DNA from: Rhodococcus antarcticus
GTDB taxonomy: Bacteria > Actinomycetota > Actinomycetes > Mycobacteriales > Mycobacteriaceae
DNA: 64,000 bases
Direction: 5' to 3'
NCBI RefSeq assembly: GCF_026153295.1
Contig: NZ_CP110616.1
Coordinates: 1-64,000 of the forward strand
Shown: in pieces, positions 16,173 to 25,070 of the stretch
How positions within the stretch are numbered: the first letter of the stretch is position 1
Layout of the letters: each line of letters begins with the position of its first letter
The notes under the pieces: generated by a model
What the model was told of the DNA's origin: nothing
What the model saw: the letters and a program-made list of their open reading frames with translations, nothing else
Databases searched by the model: none
Program-made: the position numbers and the translations under genes

Positions 16173-17105
16173 GTGAACCGAGACGCGCTCAGCAGGGTCA
16201 TCACCATCGCCAATGGCAAGGGTGGGGTTGGAAAGACGTCGCTCGCGACCACGCTCGCCGGCATGGCCGCCGAGGCCGGGTATCGAATCTTGATCATCGA
16301 TCTCGACCCGCAGGGCAACGTTGGTGAAGATCTCGGCTATACCGGCGCTGGGCGCGGTGATGATGGCGCGGGGCTTGTGGGGTCTCTCGCTGCAGGGCTA
16401 CCCCTGGCCGTGACCGTGGAGGCCGCAAGGCCTGGTATCGACGTGATCAGCGGTGGGGAGCGTCTAGACGACCTGGCGGGGCTGCTGCTGTCCCGCCACC
16501 GCGGCGGCCACGCGGTAGCTGACGTACTTGCCGAACCGCTCAGCCGACTACTTGAGGCAAACGATTACGACCTGGTCATCATCGACAGTCCACCCGGTGA
16601 GCCCAACCTGCAGTTGCTTGCCTTGGGGGCCGCTCGCTGGCTGATCATCCCCACCCGAGGCGATGCCTCAAGCCTCAAGGGCATGGTGCGGATCGTGCAG
16701 CGCCTCGTCGAGGCCCGTCAGCACAACCCCAAACTGGAGCTGCTGGGTGTCGTCCTTTTCGGCATCGCCAGCTCGGCGACCCGCGTGAAGCGGGAAATTA
16801 GCGCCCAGATCACCGACGCTCTCGGGGGTGCCGCGCCCCTCTTCCTCAGCACCATCCGCCACTCTGTCGCGGCGACAGATGCCCGCGGCGCCGGACTGCT
16901 CATCCACGAACAAGCCTCACGCCTCGAGGGGGAGCCGTTCTGGAAGGCACTCAAGGAGGGTCGCAAACCCACATCGCCCGGAGCCGCACCTGCTCTAGCC
17001 AGCGACTATGCAAGTCTGTCGCACGAGATCTTGGTTCGCATCAGCGAACTCGAGCAGCAGCCGGCGGGCGACGAAGAGCACGCTGACGAGACGGTAAAGG
17101 CATGA
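16173..17105 (+). CDS. parA: ParA-family partition ATPase
   Basis: A 310-residue Walker-type partition ATPase. It has deviant Walker A KGGVGKTS (16-23), Walker A' ILIIDLDPQGN and Walker B LVIIDSPPGEPN. It would segregate plasmid copies over the nucleoid together with a centromere-binding partner. I chose GTG 16173 because GAGGTGA (16164-16170), a near-perfect Shine-Dalgarno sequence, ends just before it; an upstream in-frame extension looks non-coding. The next gene overlaps by ATGA. The absence of an N-terminal HTH fits the type Ib class, which pairs with RHH proteins. Confidence 0.9.
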   Translation: MNRDALSRVITIANGKGGVGKTSLATTLAGMAAEAGYRILIIDLDPQGNVGEDLGYTGAGRGDDGAGLVGSLAAGLPLAVTVEAARPGIDVISGGERLDDLAGLLLSRHRGGHAVADVLAEPLSRLLEANDYDLVIIDSPPGEPNLQLLALGAARWLIIPTRGDASSLKGMVRIVQRLVEARQHNPKLELLGVVLFGIASSATRVKREISAQITDALGGAAPLFLSTIRHSVAATDARGAGLLIHEQASRLEGEPFWKALKEGRKPTSPGAAPALASDYASLSHEILVRISELEQQPAGDEEHADETVKA

Positions 17106-17695
17106 GCTCACCTCAGCCGATGGCTACACCCAACTTGGCTGAGCTCCTGACCAAAAAATCAGCCAAACCGCCGTCCGAGCGCGGTGTTTCGTCGCCCATC
17201 GCCGTCCCGACCCTGGATGCAGCACCGCCCGCTGGGCCGGATGTCGTCGAAGGACCTACGGCTGAACAGGGTGTTGCCAAAAGTTCAGCACCCGCAGGTC
17301 CTCAGGCGTTCTCGGTGCAGGCACCGACAGCCTCGGTAGGAGAGCAGCGGGAATACCTACGCTCCATCGCGCTGTACCTACCCCGCACGCTGCACCAACA
17401 GCTCGGAGCCGCCGCTGCCGACGTGGGAGGGACGCGCACCGCGCTCATCCTTGGCGCCATCAACAGCACCCACGCGCGCCTCGGGCCGGCGCTCGCAGCC
17501 CCGGCACCAAGCGTGCACAGAGACGACCTGTTCGTCGTACCGCAGAACAAGCCAAGCTCTGAGCCGTCGGTGCAGACCACCATCCGGGTTACGGACGCCC
17601 AGTACGCGGCCATCACTGCTCTCGTCGCCGAGCACCACACGAACCGCTCGCGTCTCATTGCCACCGCACTGGAGCTCCACTTAGCCGAGACGTAG
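17102..17695 (+). CDS. ParA partner with ribbon-helix-helix-like repeats
   Basis: A 197-residue protein co-translated with parA. The first ~75 residues are Pro/Ala/Ser-rich and disordered. Two similar segments follow: LRSIALYLPRTLHQQLGAAA with a TRTALILGAIN helix, and TTIRVTDAQYAAITALVAE with NRSRLIATALELHL. Each has the strand-helix-helix pattern of RHH domains, so one chain may carry a tandem pair. I infer that it binds the iterons upstream of parA as the centromere protein. It is not a classical ParB: there is no ParB/Srx nuclease-like box. Confidence 0.65.
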   Translation: MSSPQPMATPNLAELLTKKSAKPPSERGVSSPIAVPTLDAAPPAGPDVVEGPTAEQGVAKSSAPAGPQAFSVQAPTASVGEQREYLRSIALYLPRTLHQQLGAAAADVGGTRTALILGAINSTHARLGPALAAPAPSVHRDDLFVVPQNKPSSEPSVQTTIRVTDAQYAAITALVAEHHTNRSRLIATALELHLAET

Positions 17696-17937
17696 GGCCC
17701 GCGGGCAGCTGAAACCACGTCGTCGCGACCACACGGCGCGGCTGTCATGTCGCAGGACATGGGTGACGGTTCTGCATCAGGACATCGGTGATGGTGTGGG
17801 TGGTCGTGGGGTGACACTTCCCGCTCAGGCTCGGGTGGTGGCTACCAGTGAACCCATCGATCCCCGTGTCCGTCTCGCGATCGCTCAGTGGTGTAAGGAT
17901 TCCCCTCGGGGTGCGGCGGTCCGGCATAATCGAACAG
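17696..17937. other. intergenic, possible insertion-sequence remnant
   Basis: No convincing gene. The stretch 17750-17815 contains CATGTC/GACATG in inverted orientation and a repeated GGACAT-GGTGA block, which reminds me of the 5' end of IS481/IS3-type elements; this is a weak impression. CATAAT at 17925-17930 fits a -10 box for the next gene. Confidence 0.25.
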
Positions 17938-18306
17938 GTGTTCGATCCGTTTGTATCGTGGCCGGATGACTTCGAGCGCCCGAACCGGATCCCGGTGACC
18001 CCACCGAGAGCGGTGGTGGTGGACCTGGGGGCGATGTTGCCGGCGAACACCGCCCCGACGACGGGGTTGCCGATGCGGGTGGTGCAGGCGGGGTTGCGCC
18101 TGGTCGGGGATCAGGACGGTGAGCTGCTGGGGTGGGCGCGGGTCACCGACGGCCGGTGGGTGGGCCTGGTCCGCATGGAGGTGCCGGTGGCCGCCCACCG
18201 TGGTGTCCTGCCCATGCTCCAGTGGGTCCCCGCCACCGCCATCCGACCCCGCCGACACCACCAGGAGGGCGGCCGGGGCGAGGGAGGCGGACGGGGCCGG
18301 GCCTGA
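17938..18306 (+). CDS. hypothetical protein
   Basis: A 122-residue soluble protein if read from GTG 17938; the open frame extends upstream to 17848. The core RVTDGRWVGLVRMEVP followed by QWVPATAIRP resembles small proteins found in actinobacterial mobile elements, of unknown function. GTG 17938 is preferred because a CATAAT hexamer ends 7 bp before it, which would give a leaderless message, a common actinobacterial arrangement. The tail is Gly/Arg-rich and may be non-conserved. Confidence 0.5.
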   Translation: MFDPFVSWPDDFERPNRIPVTPPRAVVVDLGAMLPANTAPTTGLPMRVVQAGLRLVGDQDGELLGWARVTDGRWVGLVRMEVPVAAHRGVLPMLQWVPATAIRPRRHHQEGGRGEGGGRGRA

Positions 18307-18559
18307 CGCGGCGACCCACCGTCCCTGCCGCCGGCTCGCAGCTTCTGCCGCGCCACCCCGGGCAGGGCAACACCGGGTTGTCACTGCGGCAGGGCACCGA
18401 TGGTGCCGGGCTCGTTCCTCGCCCCGCCCCATCGGCGCAGGAGGACGGGTGCCCCGGTCTCCTGCGTCGACCGGTGCAGCTGGAGCCGCCGCCGGGCGTT
18501 CGTTCCTCACTGACGACGTCGGTGTTGATCCCCCGGCCGCCCGGCTTCGCCCAGGATGG
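18307..18559. other. intergenic left of the IS21 element
   Basis: GC-rich sequence with open frames on both strands but none with recognisable features. It ends with GATGG (18555-18559), the left copy of the element's target duplication. Confidence 0.35.
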
Positions 18560-18750
18560 TGACAGCGGCCACGGGAAACTGCCCGGAGACGGTCAATTAG
18601 CTGCCCGGTGGCGGACATGGGAGTTGCCCGCTGGCGGTCATGAGATCTGCCCGACACGACGTCGTTCGCCTCGCCGCTTCTCGCGGTGGAGGCCCCTCCT
18701 GGGGTGCGGTTGGCGGTGCTGATGCGCCGTTCGCCCCCAGGAGGGACACC

Positions 18751-20286
18751 GTGAAGTCTGCCGAGGAGATCATGAACATGTTGGAAGCTTTCGACTTGAC
18801 CGGGTCGTTGCGTGATGCCGGGGAGCTGTCCGGGGTTTCTCACCACACCGTCGCCCGGTATGTCGCGGCTCGCGACGCAGGCGGGATCTCTGATCGCGGC
18901 GCGCCGCGCCCGCAGCTGATCGACGCTTACGTGGCCAAGGTCGAGGAGTGGGTCGAGTGGTCGGCGGGCAAGGTCCGCGCCGACGTCGCCCACGACAAGC
19001 TCGTCGCGTTGGGCTTCACCGGTTCGGAGCGCACCACCCGCCGGGCGGTCGCGGTCGTGAAGGCGAACTTCCGGGTCGGGCGGGTCCGGGTGCACCGCCC
19101 GTGGGTCACCGAGCCGGGGATGTGGATCCAGTACGACTTCGGCGACGGGCCGATGATCGACGGGGTCCGCACCACGTTGTTCGTGGCGTGGTTGGCGTGG
19201 TCGAGGTTCCGGGTGGTGCTCGCGATCAGGGACAAGACCTCACCGTCGGTGATGGCCGCCCTGGACGTGACGATGCGCCGCATCGGTGGTGCGCCGACGT
19301 ATCTGCTGACCGACAACGAGAAGACCGTGACCGTCGAGCACGTCGCCGGCATCGCGGTCCGCAACCCCGCGATGGTCGCCTTCGCCCGCCACTACGGCGT
19401 CACGTTGCACACCTGTGTCCCGGTGGACCCGGCGTCCAAGGGCGGTAGCGAGTCCTCGGTGAAGGTCGCCAAGGCGGACCTGGTCCCCACCGACACCAAC
19501 CTCCTCGGGGCCTACGAGTCGTTCGCGGACCTGGAGGACGCGTGTGAGGTGTTCTGCGCGCAGGTCAACGCCCGGGTCCACCGGGTCACGCGCCGGGCCC
19601 CGGAGGCGATGCTCGCCGAGGAACGCCTGCGTCTGCACCCGGTCCCGGCCGACCCGCACACGGTCGCGTTCGGCCTGACACGGGTCGTGCCACCCAAGAC
19701 GCCGATGGTCACCTTCGAGGCCGGGCAGTACTCCGTGCCGCACGAGTTGCTCGGGGCGACGGTCTGGGTGCGGGTGCACGGGCGCGGCGCCGACGAGCAG
19801 GTTGTCATCGTCCACGTCGGGGCCACCGGCCCGCTCGAGGTCGCCCGCCACGCCCGCGCGAGGCCGGGCAGCCCGCAGATCACCGACGCCCACTTCCCGC
19901 CCGCGCCGCCCGGCGCGCTCGGGCGGGTCCCGTTGGCCCGGACCGTGTCCGAGGCCGCGTTCTTGTCCCTCGGTGACGGCGCGAGGGTCTGGTTGGCCGA
20001 GGCCGCCGCAGCCGGCACCACGAAGATGCGCGTGAAGATGGCCCAAGCCGTTCAGCTCGCGAAGCTGTTCACCCGCGCCGACGTCGACTGGGCCCTGGGT
20101 CACGCGGCGGTCCATGCCCGCTTCGCGGAGGCCGACCTCGCCTCGATCCTGGACCACCACGCAACGATCACCGCGGCAGCCGGGCCCGTCAGCCAGGCCA
20201 GCGAGGACCGGTCCCTGACCCAGGGCACCGCGGGCTGGGCCACACTCGGCGCATCCACACCCGACGCGACGCAGGTGACCGCGTGA
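18751..20286 (+). CDS. istA: IS21-family transposase IstA
   Basis: A 511-residue DDE transposase. An N-terminal HTH (LRDAGELSGVSHHTVARYV, ~15-35) is followed by the rve-type core with the first Asp in IQYDFGDGP, the second in LLTDNEKTV and Glu in KGGSESSVK, then a beta-rich C-terminal domain. The GTG start at 18751 has a strong AGGAGGG 5 bp upstream. The stop overlaps the istB start by 4 bp, the coupling normal for the family. Confidence 0.92.
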   Translation: MKSAEEIMNMLEAFDLTGSLRDAGELSGVSHHTVARYVAARDAGGISDRGAPRPQLIDAYVAKVEEWVEWSAGKVRADVAHDKLVALGFTGSERTTRRAVAVVKANFRVGRVRVHRPWVTEPGMWIQYDFGDGPMIDGVRTTLFVAWLAWSRFRVVLAIRDKTSPSVMAALDVTMRRIGGAPTYLLTDNEKTVTVEHVAGIAVRNPAMVAFARHYGVTLHTCVPVDPASKGGSESSVKVAKADLVPTDTNLLGAYESFADLEDACEVFCAQVNARVHRVTRRAPEAMLAEERLRLHPVPADPHTVAFGLTRVVPPKTPMVTFEAGQYSVPHELLGATVWVRVHGRGADEQVVIVHVGATGPLEVARHARARPGSPQITDAHFPPAPPGALGRVPLARTVSEAAFLSLGDGARVWLAEAAAAGTTKMRVKMAQAVQLAKLFTRADVDWALGHAAVHARFAEADLASILDHHATITAAAGPVSQASEDRSLTQGTAGWATLGASTPDATQVTA

Positions 20287-21089
20287 GCGCCCCGACCCGG
20301 ACGTCCGTGCCGGTCGCCGGGGTCCCGGCCGCACCGGCGATGCCCGACGACGTCCAAGCACTCCTGCACCGCCTGCGCCTGCCGCACATCCGCGCCCACG
20401 CCCCCGAGGTGATCGCCACCGCCAAGGCGCAGCGGTGGGAACCGGTCGAGGTGCTGCGCGCCCTGCTCACCGAGGAAGCCGCCGGACGCGAACGCTCCGC
20501 GCTGGCGACCCGGCGGGCCGGCGCGGGGTTCCCCACCGGCAAGACCTTCGACGCCTGGAACCCTGGGGCGTCCTCGATCCCGGCCCCGACCCAGCACGCC
20601 CTGCGCACCCTGGAATGGGTCCACCGCCACGAGAACCTCGTGGTCTGCGGACCCTCCGGCACGGGCAAGACGTTCCTGCTCGAGGCCCTGGGCCAGCACG
20701 CCGTCGAGCAAGGACTACGCGTGGCCTGGTTCACCCTGGAAGACCTCGGCACGCTGCTGCGCCGCCACCGCGCGGACGACTCGGTGACCAAGGCCATCGC
20801 CCGGGTCCTGCGCGCCGACCTCGTCGTCGTGGATGACATCGGGCTCCTTCCGGTCTCTCAAGACGCCGCCGAGGGCCTCTACCGGCTCGTCGACGCCGCC
20901 TACGAGAAACGCTCGGTGGCGATCTCCTCCAACCTGCACCCAGCCGCGTTCGACGAGCTCATGCCCAAGACCCTGGCCACCGCGACCGTCGACCGGCTCC
21001 TGCACCACGCCCACCTCTGCCAGACCAGCGGCGAGAGCGTCCGGCAGGCCCAAGCCCTCGCCGGCCAAGGGGTGAGCCCCTTGAGCTGA
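20283..21089 (+). CDS. istB: IS21-family helper ATPase IstB
   Basis: A 268-residue AAA+ protein related to DnaC/DnaA. Walker A is GPSGTGKTF and Walker B VVVDDIG, with sensor-type SSNLHPAAFDELM downstream. IstB loads on DNA and directs IstA to the target. It starts at a GTG overlapping the istA stop. It belongs to a different subgroup from the second IstB at 25071-25832. Confidence 0.92.
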   Translation: MSAPTRTSVPVAGVPAAPAMPDDVQALLHRLRLPHIRAHAPEVIATAKAQRWEPVEVLRALLTEEAAGRERSALATRRAGAGFPTGKTFDAWNPGASSIPAPTQHALRTLEWVHRHENLVVCGPSGTGKTFLLEALGQHAVEQGLRVAWFTLEDLGTLLRRHRADDSVTKAIARVLRADLVVVDDIGLLPVSQDAAEGLYRLVDAAYEKRSVAISSNLHPAAFDELMPKTLATATVDRLLHHAHLCQTSGESVRQAQALAGQGVSPLS

Positions 21090-21210
21090 GCACCCCAGCC
21101 GGTGACGGTCAGCACTGGGCAGATCCCATGACCATCACCGGGCACTTCTCGTGACCGCCACCGGGCAGATCTCACGACCGCCTCCGGGCAGAAACCCGTG
21201 GCCCTTGACA

Positions 21211-21472
21211 GATGGCGGCCCTGCCAGGGCAAGGGCCCGAGGAACCCGGCCCATCCGAGCCGGTGATCCGAGCCTCGCGGTGCTCGGTCGCTGCGCGAGA
21301 CCACCCGCCCGGACGAGCCGGAACCCCCGCACCGCCTCACCGGGGTTCGGCCCCTGGCTGGGCCCCTGGAGCACTGCGTGCTCGGGCGGCCCGGGGGAGT
21401 GGTTGGCAGAACCCCTGCTGACACCCCGTGGTCACGACTGGTCCCGGGCCTCACGAAAGGTGGTGGCCTCCG
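21211..21472. other. intergenic right of the IS21 element
   Basis: Begins with the right GATGG duplication. No supported gene; the joined sequence left and right of the element also shows no restored ORF that I can defend. Confidence 0.35.
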
Positions 21473-21946
21473 ATGTCTGGACAGCCCAGCACGCAGATCA
21501 TCAGCACCTCCCTGGCGTTGACCGGGGAGCAGCGGGCCCGCCTGGACGCCCACGCCGCCGGCACCACCGAGGCCACCCTGACGGTGCTGTGGGGCTCGCT
21601 CATGCTCACCATCAGCGACCTGCACCAGGCGGTCCACGTGGCGAAGGCGTGGGCGCAGGCCGCCCAGCAGGCGGCCCGGCTGCCCCTGGGGGCGGTCCCG
21701 GCTCACCGGCACATTGACCACCGCCTGACCGGGACGTCGACGGTGGTGCGGCTGTGGGGGACCCCGGCGGTGGGCATCACCCACCAGCCTCACCGGGTGA
21801 CTCCCGGGCGCAGGGTCATCACCGAGCACGTGGCGATCAGCATCGGGACCATCACGTTCCAGGTCCACGACCAGACCGCGTACCGCAGTGCCCTGGGGAT
21901 CCTCACCCGCACCGCCACCCTCGCCGAGGCGGTGTTCGGACCCTGA
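21473..21946 (+). CDS. hypothetical protein
   Basis: A 157-residue soluble protein, Ala/His/Thr-rich, with LALTGEQRARLDAHAAG near the N-terminus and a regular pattern of short strands (VVRLWGTPAVGIT, VAISIGTITFQVHD). I do not recognise it. ATG 21473 follows an AAAGGTGG site at a normal distance. It precedes the IS-disrupted gene at 22161 in the same direction and may form a plasmid-backbone operon with it and the DnaB-N-like gene. Confidence 0.6.
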   Translation: MSGQPSTQIISTSLALTGEQRARLDAHAAGTTEATLTVLWGSLMLTISDLHQAVHVAKAWAQAAQQAARLPLGAVPAHRHIDHRLTGTSTVVRLWGTPAVGITHQPHRVTPGRRVITEHVAISIGTITFQVHDQTAYRSALGILTRTATLAEAVFGP

Positions 21947-22098
21947 CCCCCGGCCGGGGGGTGGTGCCTGCCGGGCCCCGGGGGCCCGGCAAGCACCCGC
22001 CCGCACCGTCCCCCCGGCCGGCTCGGGTGGGGGTGGTTGTCCACACGGTGGTGCAGCTGTCCACACGGGTCCCGGACACGGGCCCGGCTCCGCCGGCA

Positions 22099-22140
22099 GT
22101 AGTTCACGCTGCGAACACCACCCACCACACCGTGAACTAC
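22099..22140. promoter_or_regulatory. 10-bp inverted repeat upstream of an IS-disrupted gene
   Basis: GTAGTTCACG (22099-22108) and CGTGAACTAC (22131-22140) are exact inverted copies with a 22-bp gap, ending 20 bp before the GTG at 22161. The spacing suits a dimeric operator or looped hairpin; the binding protein is unknown. Confidence 0.45.
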
Positions 22141-22179
22141 GGACCTCGAGGAGCTCCCCTGTGATCATCTGGACTGCTA

Positions 22180-23178
22180 GGGCGTGTCTCCCATACGGGG
22201 GTTGAGGTGCGCGGCAGTCTGGAGCTGTGACGGATCAGCGGTCTCGGTTCGAGACCTTCAGCGACCAGGAGTGGGCCCGGGTCGAGGCGCTGCTGCCTTC
22301 GAACGCGGGCCGTAGAGGGCACCCGTTCGGCGACAACCGTCGGGTCGTGGAAGGGATCATCTACCGGTATCGGACCGGGATGGCGTGGCGTGATCTGCCC
22401 CGCGAGGTGTTCGGGCCGTGGCAGACGGTGTGGAAGCGGCACCGTCGTTACGCCGCGGACGGGACGTGGGACAGGGTGTTGGCCGAGCTCCTGGCCCAGG
22501 CCGACGCGGCAGGCAAGATCGATTGGTCGACGTCGGTGGACGCCACGATCAGCCGTGCCCATCAGCACGCCACGAACACGACCCGCCCCGATCAGGACAC
22601 AGGGGGCTCGGTCGAATTACACGAATTTGCCGGTCGGGTTCGTCGCCAGCCCGCTGGGGGGTGAGCGTGAACCTGCAGGTCACGGGGTGGGTCGCTCACG
22701 TGGGGGGCTGACCACCAAGATCCACGCCGCGGTCGACGGCCACGGTCGCCCCTTGGCGGTGGTCGTGACCGGTGGGCAACGCAACGACGGGGCGATGCTC
22801 GCCGAGGTGCTGGCTGACATCCGGGTGCCCCGCGTGGGTCCCGGACGCCCACGGACCCGCCCCGACACCGTGATCGCCGACCGGGCCTACACCAACGGTG
22901 TCAACCGCAGGATGCTCGCCGGCCGGGGGATCAGGGCGGTCATCCCGCAGAAGAGCACCGAGATCACCGCCCGCACACGCAGAGGCTCCAACGGTGGGCG
23001 ACCACCAGCCTTCGACGCCGAGACCTACAAGAACCGCAACGTCGTCGAACGCTCCTTCAGCCTCACCAAACAGTGGCGCGGCCTGGCCACCCGCTACGAC
23101 AAGCTCGCCATCACCTACCGCTCCGCAACCGTGCTCCAGGCCTGCATCCGCTGGCTCCGCCTATTAGAAGACACGCCC
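22180..23178 (+). mobile_element. IS5-family-like insertion sequence (~1.0 kb)
   Basis: Inverted ends GGGCGTGTCT (22180) and AGACACGCCC (ending 23178) are flanked by TA on each side (22178-22179 and 23179-23180), giving a 2-bp target duplication. The single transposase lies in two overlapping frames. Removing the element and one TA restores the host reading frame, which fixes the boundaries. Confidence 0.85.
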
Positions 23179-23181
23179 TAG
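22227..23181 (+). CDS. IS5-like transposase in two frames (+1 frameshift)
   Basis: Frame one (22227-22664) carries the N-terminal DUF4096-type domain (FSDQEWARVEALLP, YRTGMAWRDLP) and the first DDE Asp in SVDATISRAHQH. The second frame carries GRSRGGLTTKIHAAVDGHG, the second Asp in VIADRAYTNG and Glu in RNVVERSFSLTKQW, ending at 23181. The frames join by a +1 slip, most simply at the GGGGG run 22602-22606. This may be programmed or a disabling mutation. The stop codon TAG is built from the TA target duplication plus the next host base. Confidence 0.75.
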
Positions 23182-23460
23182 TACCGGCGATTCCGGTGCC
23201 GCCGGCACCCGCGCCTTGGCCGCGACCGAGGCCACCGAGGCGGTGCTGGCGCACTGGGGGCGTCAGCACCCGGTGACCGGGGCGGGGGAGGGGGTGCGGA
23301 TCTGTGTGGAGGCCACCGACGCCTACATCGGCCCGGCCCGCGACGACGCGGGCTGCTACGAGCTGACCGGGACCACCGTGATGATGGACATGGTCCGCGA
23401 CCACCTCGCCCAGCCCACCCCCGAGACCGACACCGGTCAGCGGTGGTGACCCCCACCCGG

Positions 23461-23505
23461 CCACCCACGCCGCGGCCACCCACGCCGCGGCCACCCACGC
23501 CGCGA
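23461..23505 (+). repeat. 15-bp tandem repeat, three copies
   Basis: CCACCCACGCCGCGG is repeated three times (last base of the third copy differs) in the gap before the DnaB-N-like gene. Two other 15-bp tandem arrays of different sequence lie at 24365 and 28351. Confidence 0.75.
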
Positions 23506-23574
23506 CCACGCACCCCGAGATCAGCCGCGAATACGACCACGGCCCCCCTGCGGGGCGGCAGGACGGAGGACCCC

Positions 23575-24156
23575 GTGAGCACCGACCCCAGCACCACCGG
23601 GGGCCCGGACGAGGGTGAGCATGCCGGGCTCGAGGTCGATGAGCGTCTTGACGCCGGCGACCTCATTGAGGACCCCCGCCTGGACTCCGAGGCCCTGTGC
23701 CTGTGTGGGGTGCTGTGGTCCACCGCGGCCGCCGCCGGCCCGGTGGTGGAGCTGCTGGCTGCGGGGGACTTCACCCGCCCCGCCCACGGTGCCCTGTTCA
23801 CCCTGATCGCCGAGCAGCTGCGCCGGGGGCGCCCGCAGGACCCGGCGTCGATCGCCGCCGTCATCACCGGCCAGGGCACCGGCGCCCACCAGGGGTCTCT
23901 GCTGACCCGGGCCCTGGCCGATGCCACCGCCGCCGGGGCCACCCCCGAGTCGGCCGGGCACCACGCGGTCAACGTCCTCAGCGCCGCCTACCGGCGTTCC
24001 TTCCACACCGCCGCCGCCGCCCTGGCCCAGGCTGCGGGGCAGCTGCCCACCGATGCCCTGTTCGACCACCTCGTGGCCATCGGGCGTACCCAGCGCACCG
24101 CCACCGAACGCCTGCAGCACGCGGCCACCGCCCTGGACTCCTCCCGCACCCCTTGA
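23575..24156 (+). CDS. DnaB N-terminal-domain-like protein
   Basis: A 193-residue protein whose residues ~35-110 (EDPRLDSEALCLCGVLWSTA, then LLAAGDFTRPAHGALFTLIAEQLRRG) match the N-terminal domain of replicative helicase DnaB. There is no RecA-like ATPase domain. Free-standing DnaB-N proteins occur on actinobacterial plasmids and may recruit host helicase or primase to the plasmid origin (inference). GTG 23575 is chosen because GGAGGA ends 4 bp before it; the longer frame upstream reads through the 15-bp repeats as low-complexity Pro/Thr/Arg. Confidence 0.7.
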   Translation: MSTDPSTTGGPDEGEHAGLEVDERLDAGDLIEDPRLDSEALCLCGVLWSTAAAAGPVVELLAAGDFTRPAHGALFTLIAEQLRRGRPQDPASIAAVITGQGTGAHQGSLLTRALADATAAGATPESAGHHAVNVLSAAYRRSFHTAAAALAQAAGQLPTDALFDHLVAIGRTQRTATERLQHAATALDSSRTP

Positions 24157-24458
24157 CAGGCCAGTCGACACCTACGGTGGTTGGTGCGCCGTCCGCGGTT
24201 CCCCCCCGATCTCGCGGGCGGCGCCCACCTCGACATGCCCATGGTTGTCGACCACCGTGTCGGGGGTGCCATGGGGGGGCGCCGTGGGGGGTGCCGGGCG
24301 GCCACGGATGTGGCGGGTGAGCGCACGGAGACCCTCGTGCGTCACGGGCCTCGTCTGAACCCCACCCCGCTTCGTCCAGCCCCGCTTCGTCCAGGTCGTG
24401 GCCTGCCGTGCTCCTGGGGGATCAGGCCCACCCTCCCGGCTCCACGGGCTCGCGGTGG
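24157..24458. other. convergent intergenic region with a 15-bp duplicated repeat
   Basis: Lies between the ends of the DnaB-N-like gene and the disrupted helicase-associated-domain gene. CCCCGCTTCGTCCAG is tandemly duplicated at 24365-24394. Nothing else supported. Confidence 0.5.
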
Positions 24459-25070
24459 TTATGCCCCCGCCGTCTTGCCGCGCCTGGTGACAGGGGGGGT
24501 GGGGGTGGGTGTCCACCACCAGCCGGGGATGGTGTCCAGTGCGGTGATCTGGTGGGGGGTGAGCCGCCCGTGGCGTCCTTGGAGGCGTTGGTTGTCGGCC
24601 CACACCACGATGGTGACGCCCTGGGTGTGGGTGCGGCGGGGGATGTTGGTGAGTCCACCGTGTGCGTGGGCGGTGGTGCGCAGCAGGGCGAGGGTGGTGT
24701 TCCAGTGCTCGGCCCTGGGGTTGAACTGCCACCCGGGTATGGCCTGCAGTGCGTGGACGCGGCCAGGGGGCAGGGCACCGGTGCGGTGCAGGGTGCGGAC
24801 CCGGCCGACCCAGGCCCCCAGGGTGAACCCGCAGGGGTGGATGTAGAACTGGGTGGGGCTCGCTGACCCTGTTTCCTGCTGGTAGGCACGCAGCAGGGCC
24901 AGCCCGTGGTGGAAGCGGGCGTCGCGCTCACCCCACACCCACCCGGGTAGGGCGTTAAGGGTGGTGAGCTGGTGGGCGGTGAGGATGCCGCGGGTGTGTC
25001 GGCGGCGTGTCAACGCCGGGTGAATCTTGACCCCCTAATGCTGTTTGAAAGTTGACCCCCTCGGGGTCGT

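Larger units (their letters stand above)
18560..21210 (+). mobile_element. IS21-family insertion sequence (2651 bp), complete
   Basis: The ends are TGACAGCGGCCACGGG on the left and, reverse-complemented, TGTCAAGGGCCACGGG on the right; both continue into CTGCCCGGAG-CGGTC. Each end carries tandem, diverged copies of a ~22-bp unit built on CTGCCCGGTGGCGGTCA (left to about 18655, right from about 21100), the multiple transposase-binding sites typical of IS21. GATGG flanks both sides as a 5-bp target duplication (18555-18559, 21211-21215). istA and istB are intact, so the copy may be active. Confidence 0.9.
22161..23449 (+). pseudogene. small gene interrupted at codon 6/7 by an IS5-like element
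   Basis: Begins with GTG ATC ATC TGG ACT after a GAGGAG site (22148-22153) and is cut after 19 bases by the element. Joining 22161-22179 to 23181-23449 gives exactly 96 codons with no stop before the terminal TGA. The restored 95-residue protein is Ala/Thr-rich at the start, then contains VLAHWGRQHPVTG, VRICVEATDAYIGPA and YELTGTTVMMDMVRDH. Family not recognised. The 3' part alone has no good start, so the copy is probably dead. Confidence 0.8.

Noticed and set aside
17842-19095. 417-codon minus-strand open frame crossing the IS21 left end
   Set aside because: It spans the element boundary, overlaps the istA start and has low-complexity Arg/Pro/His composition.
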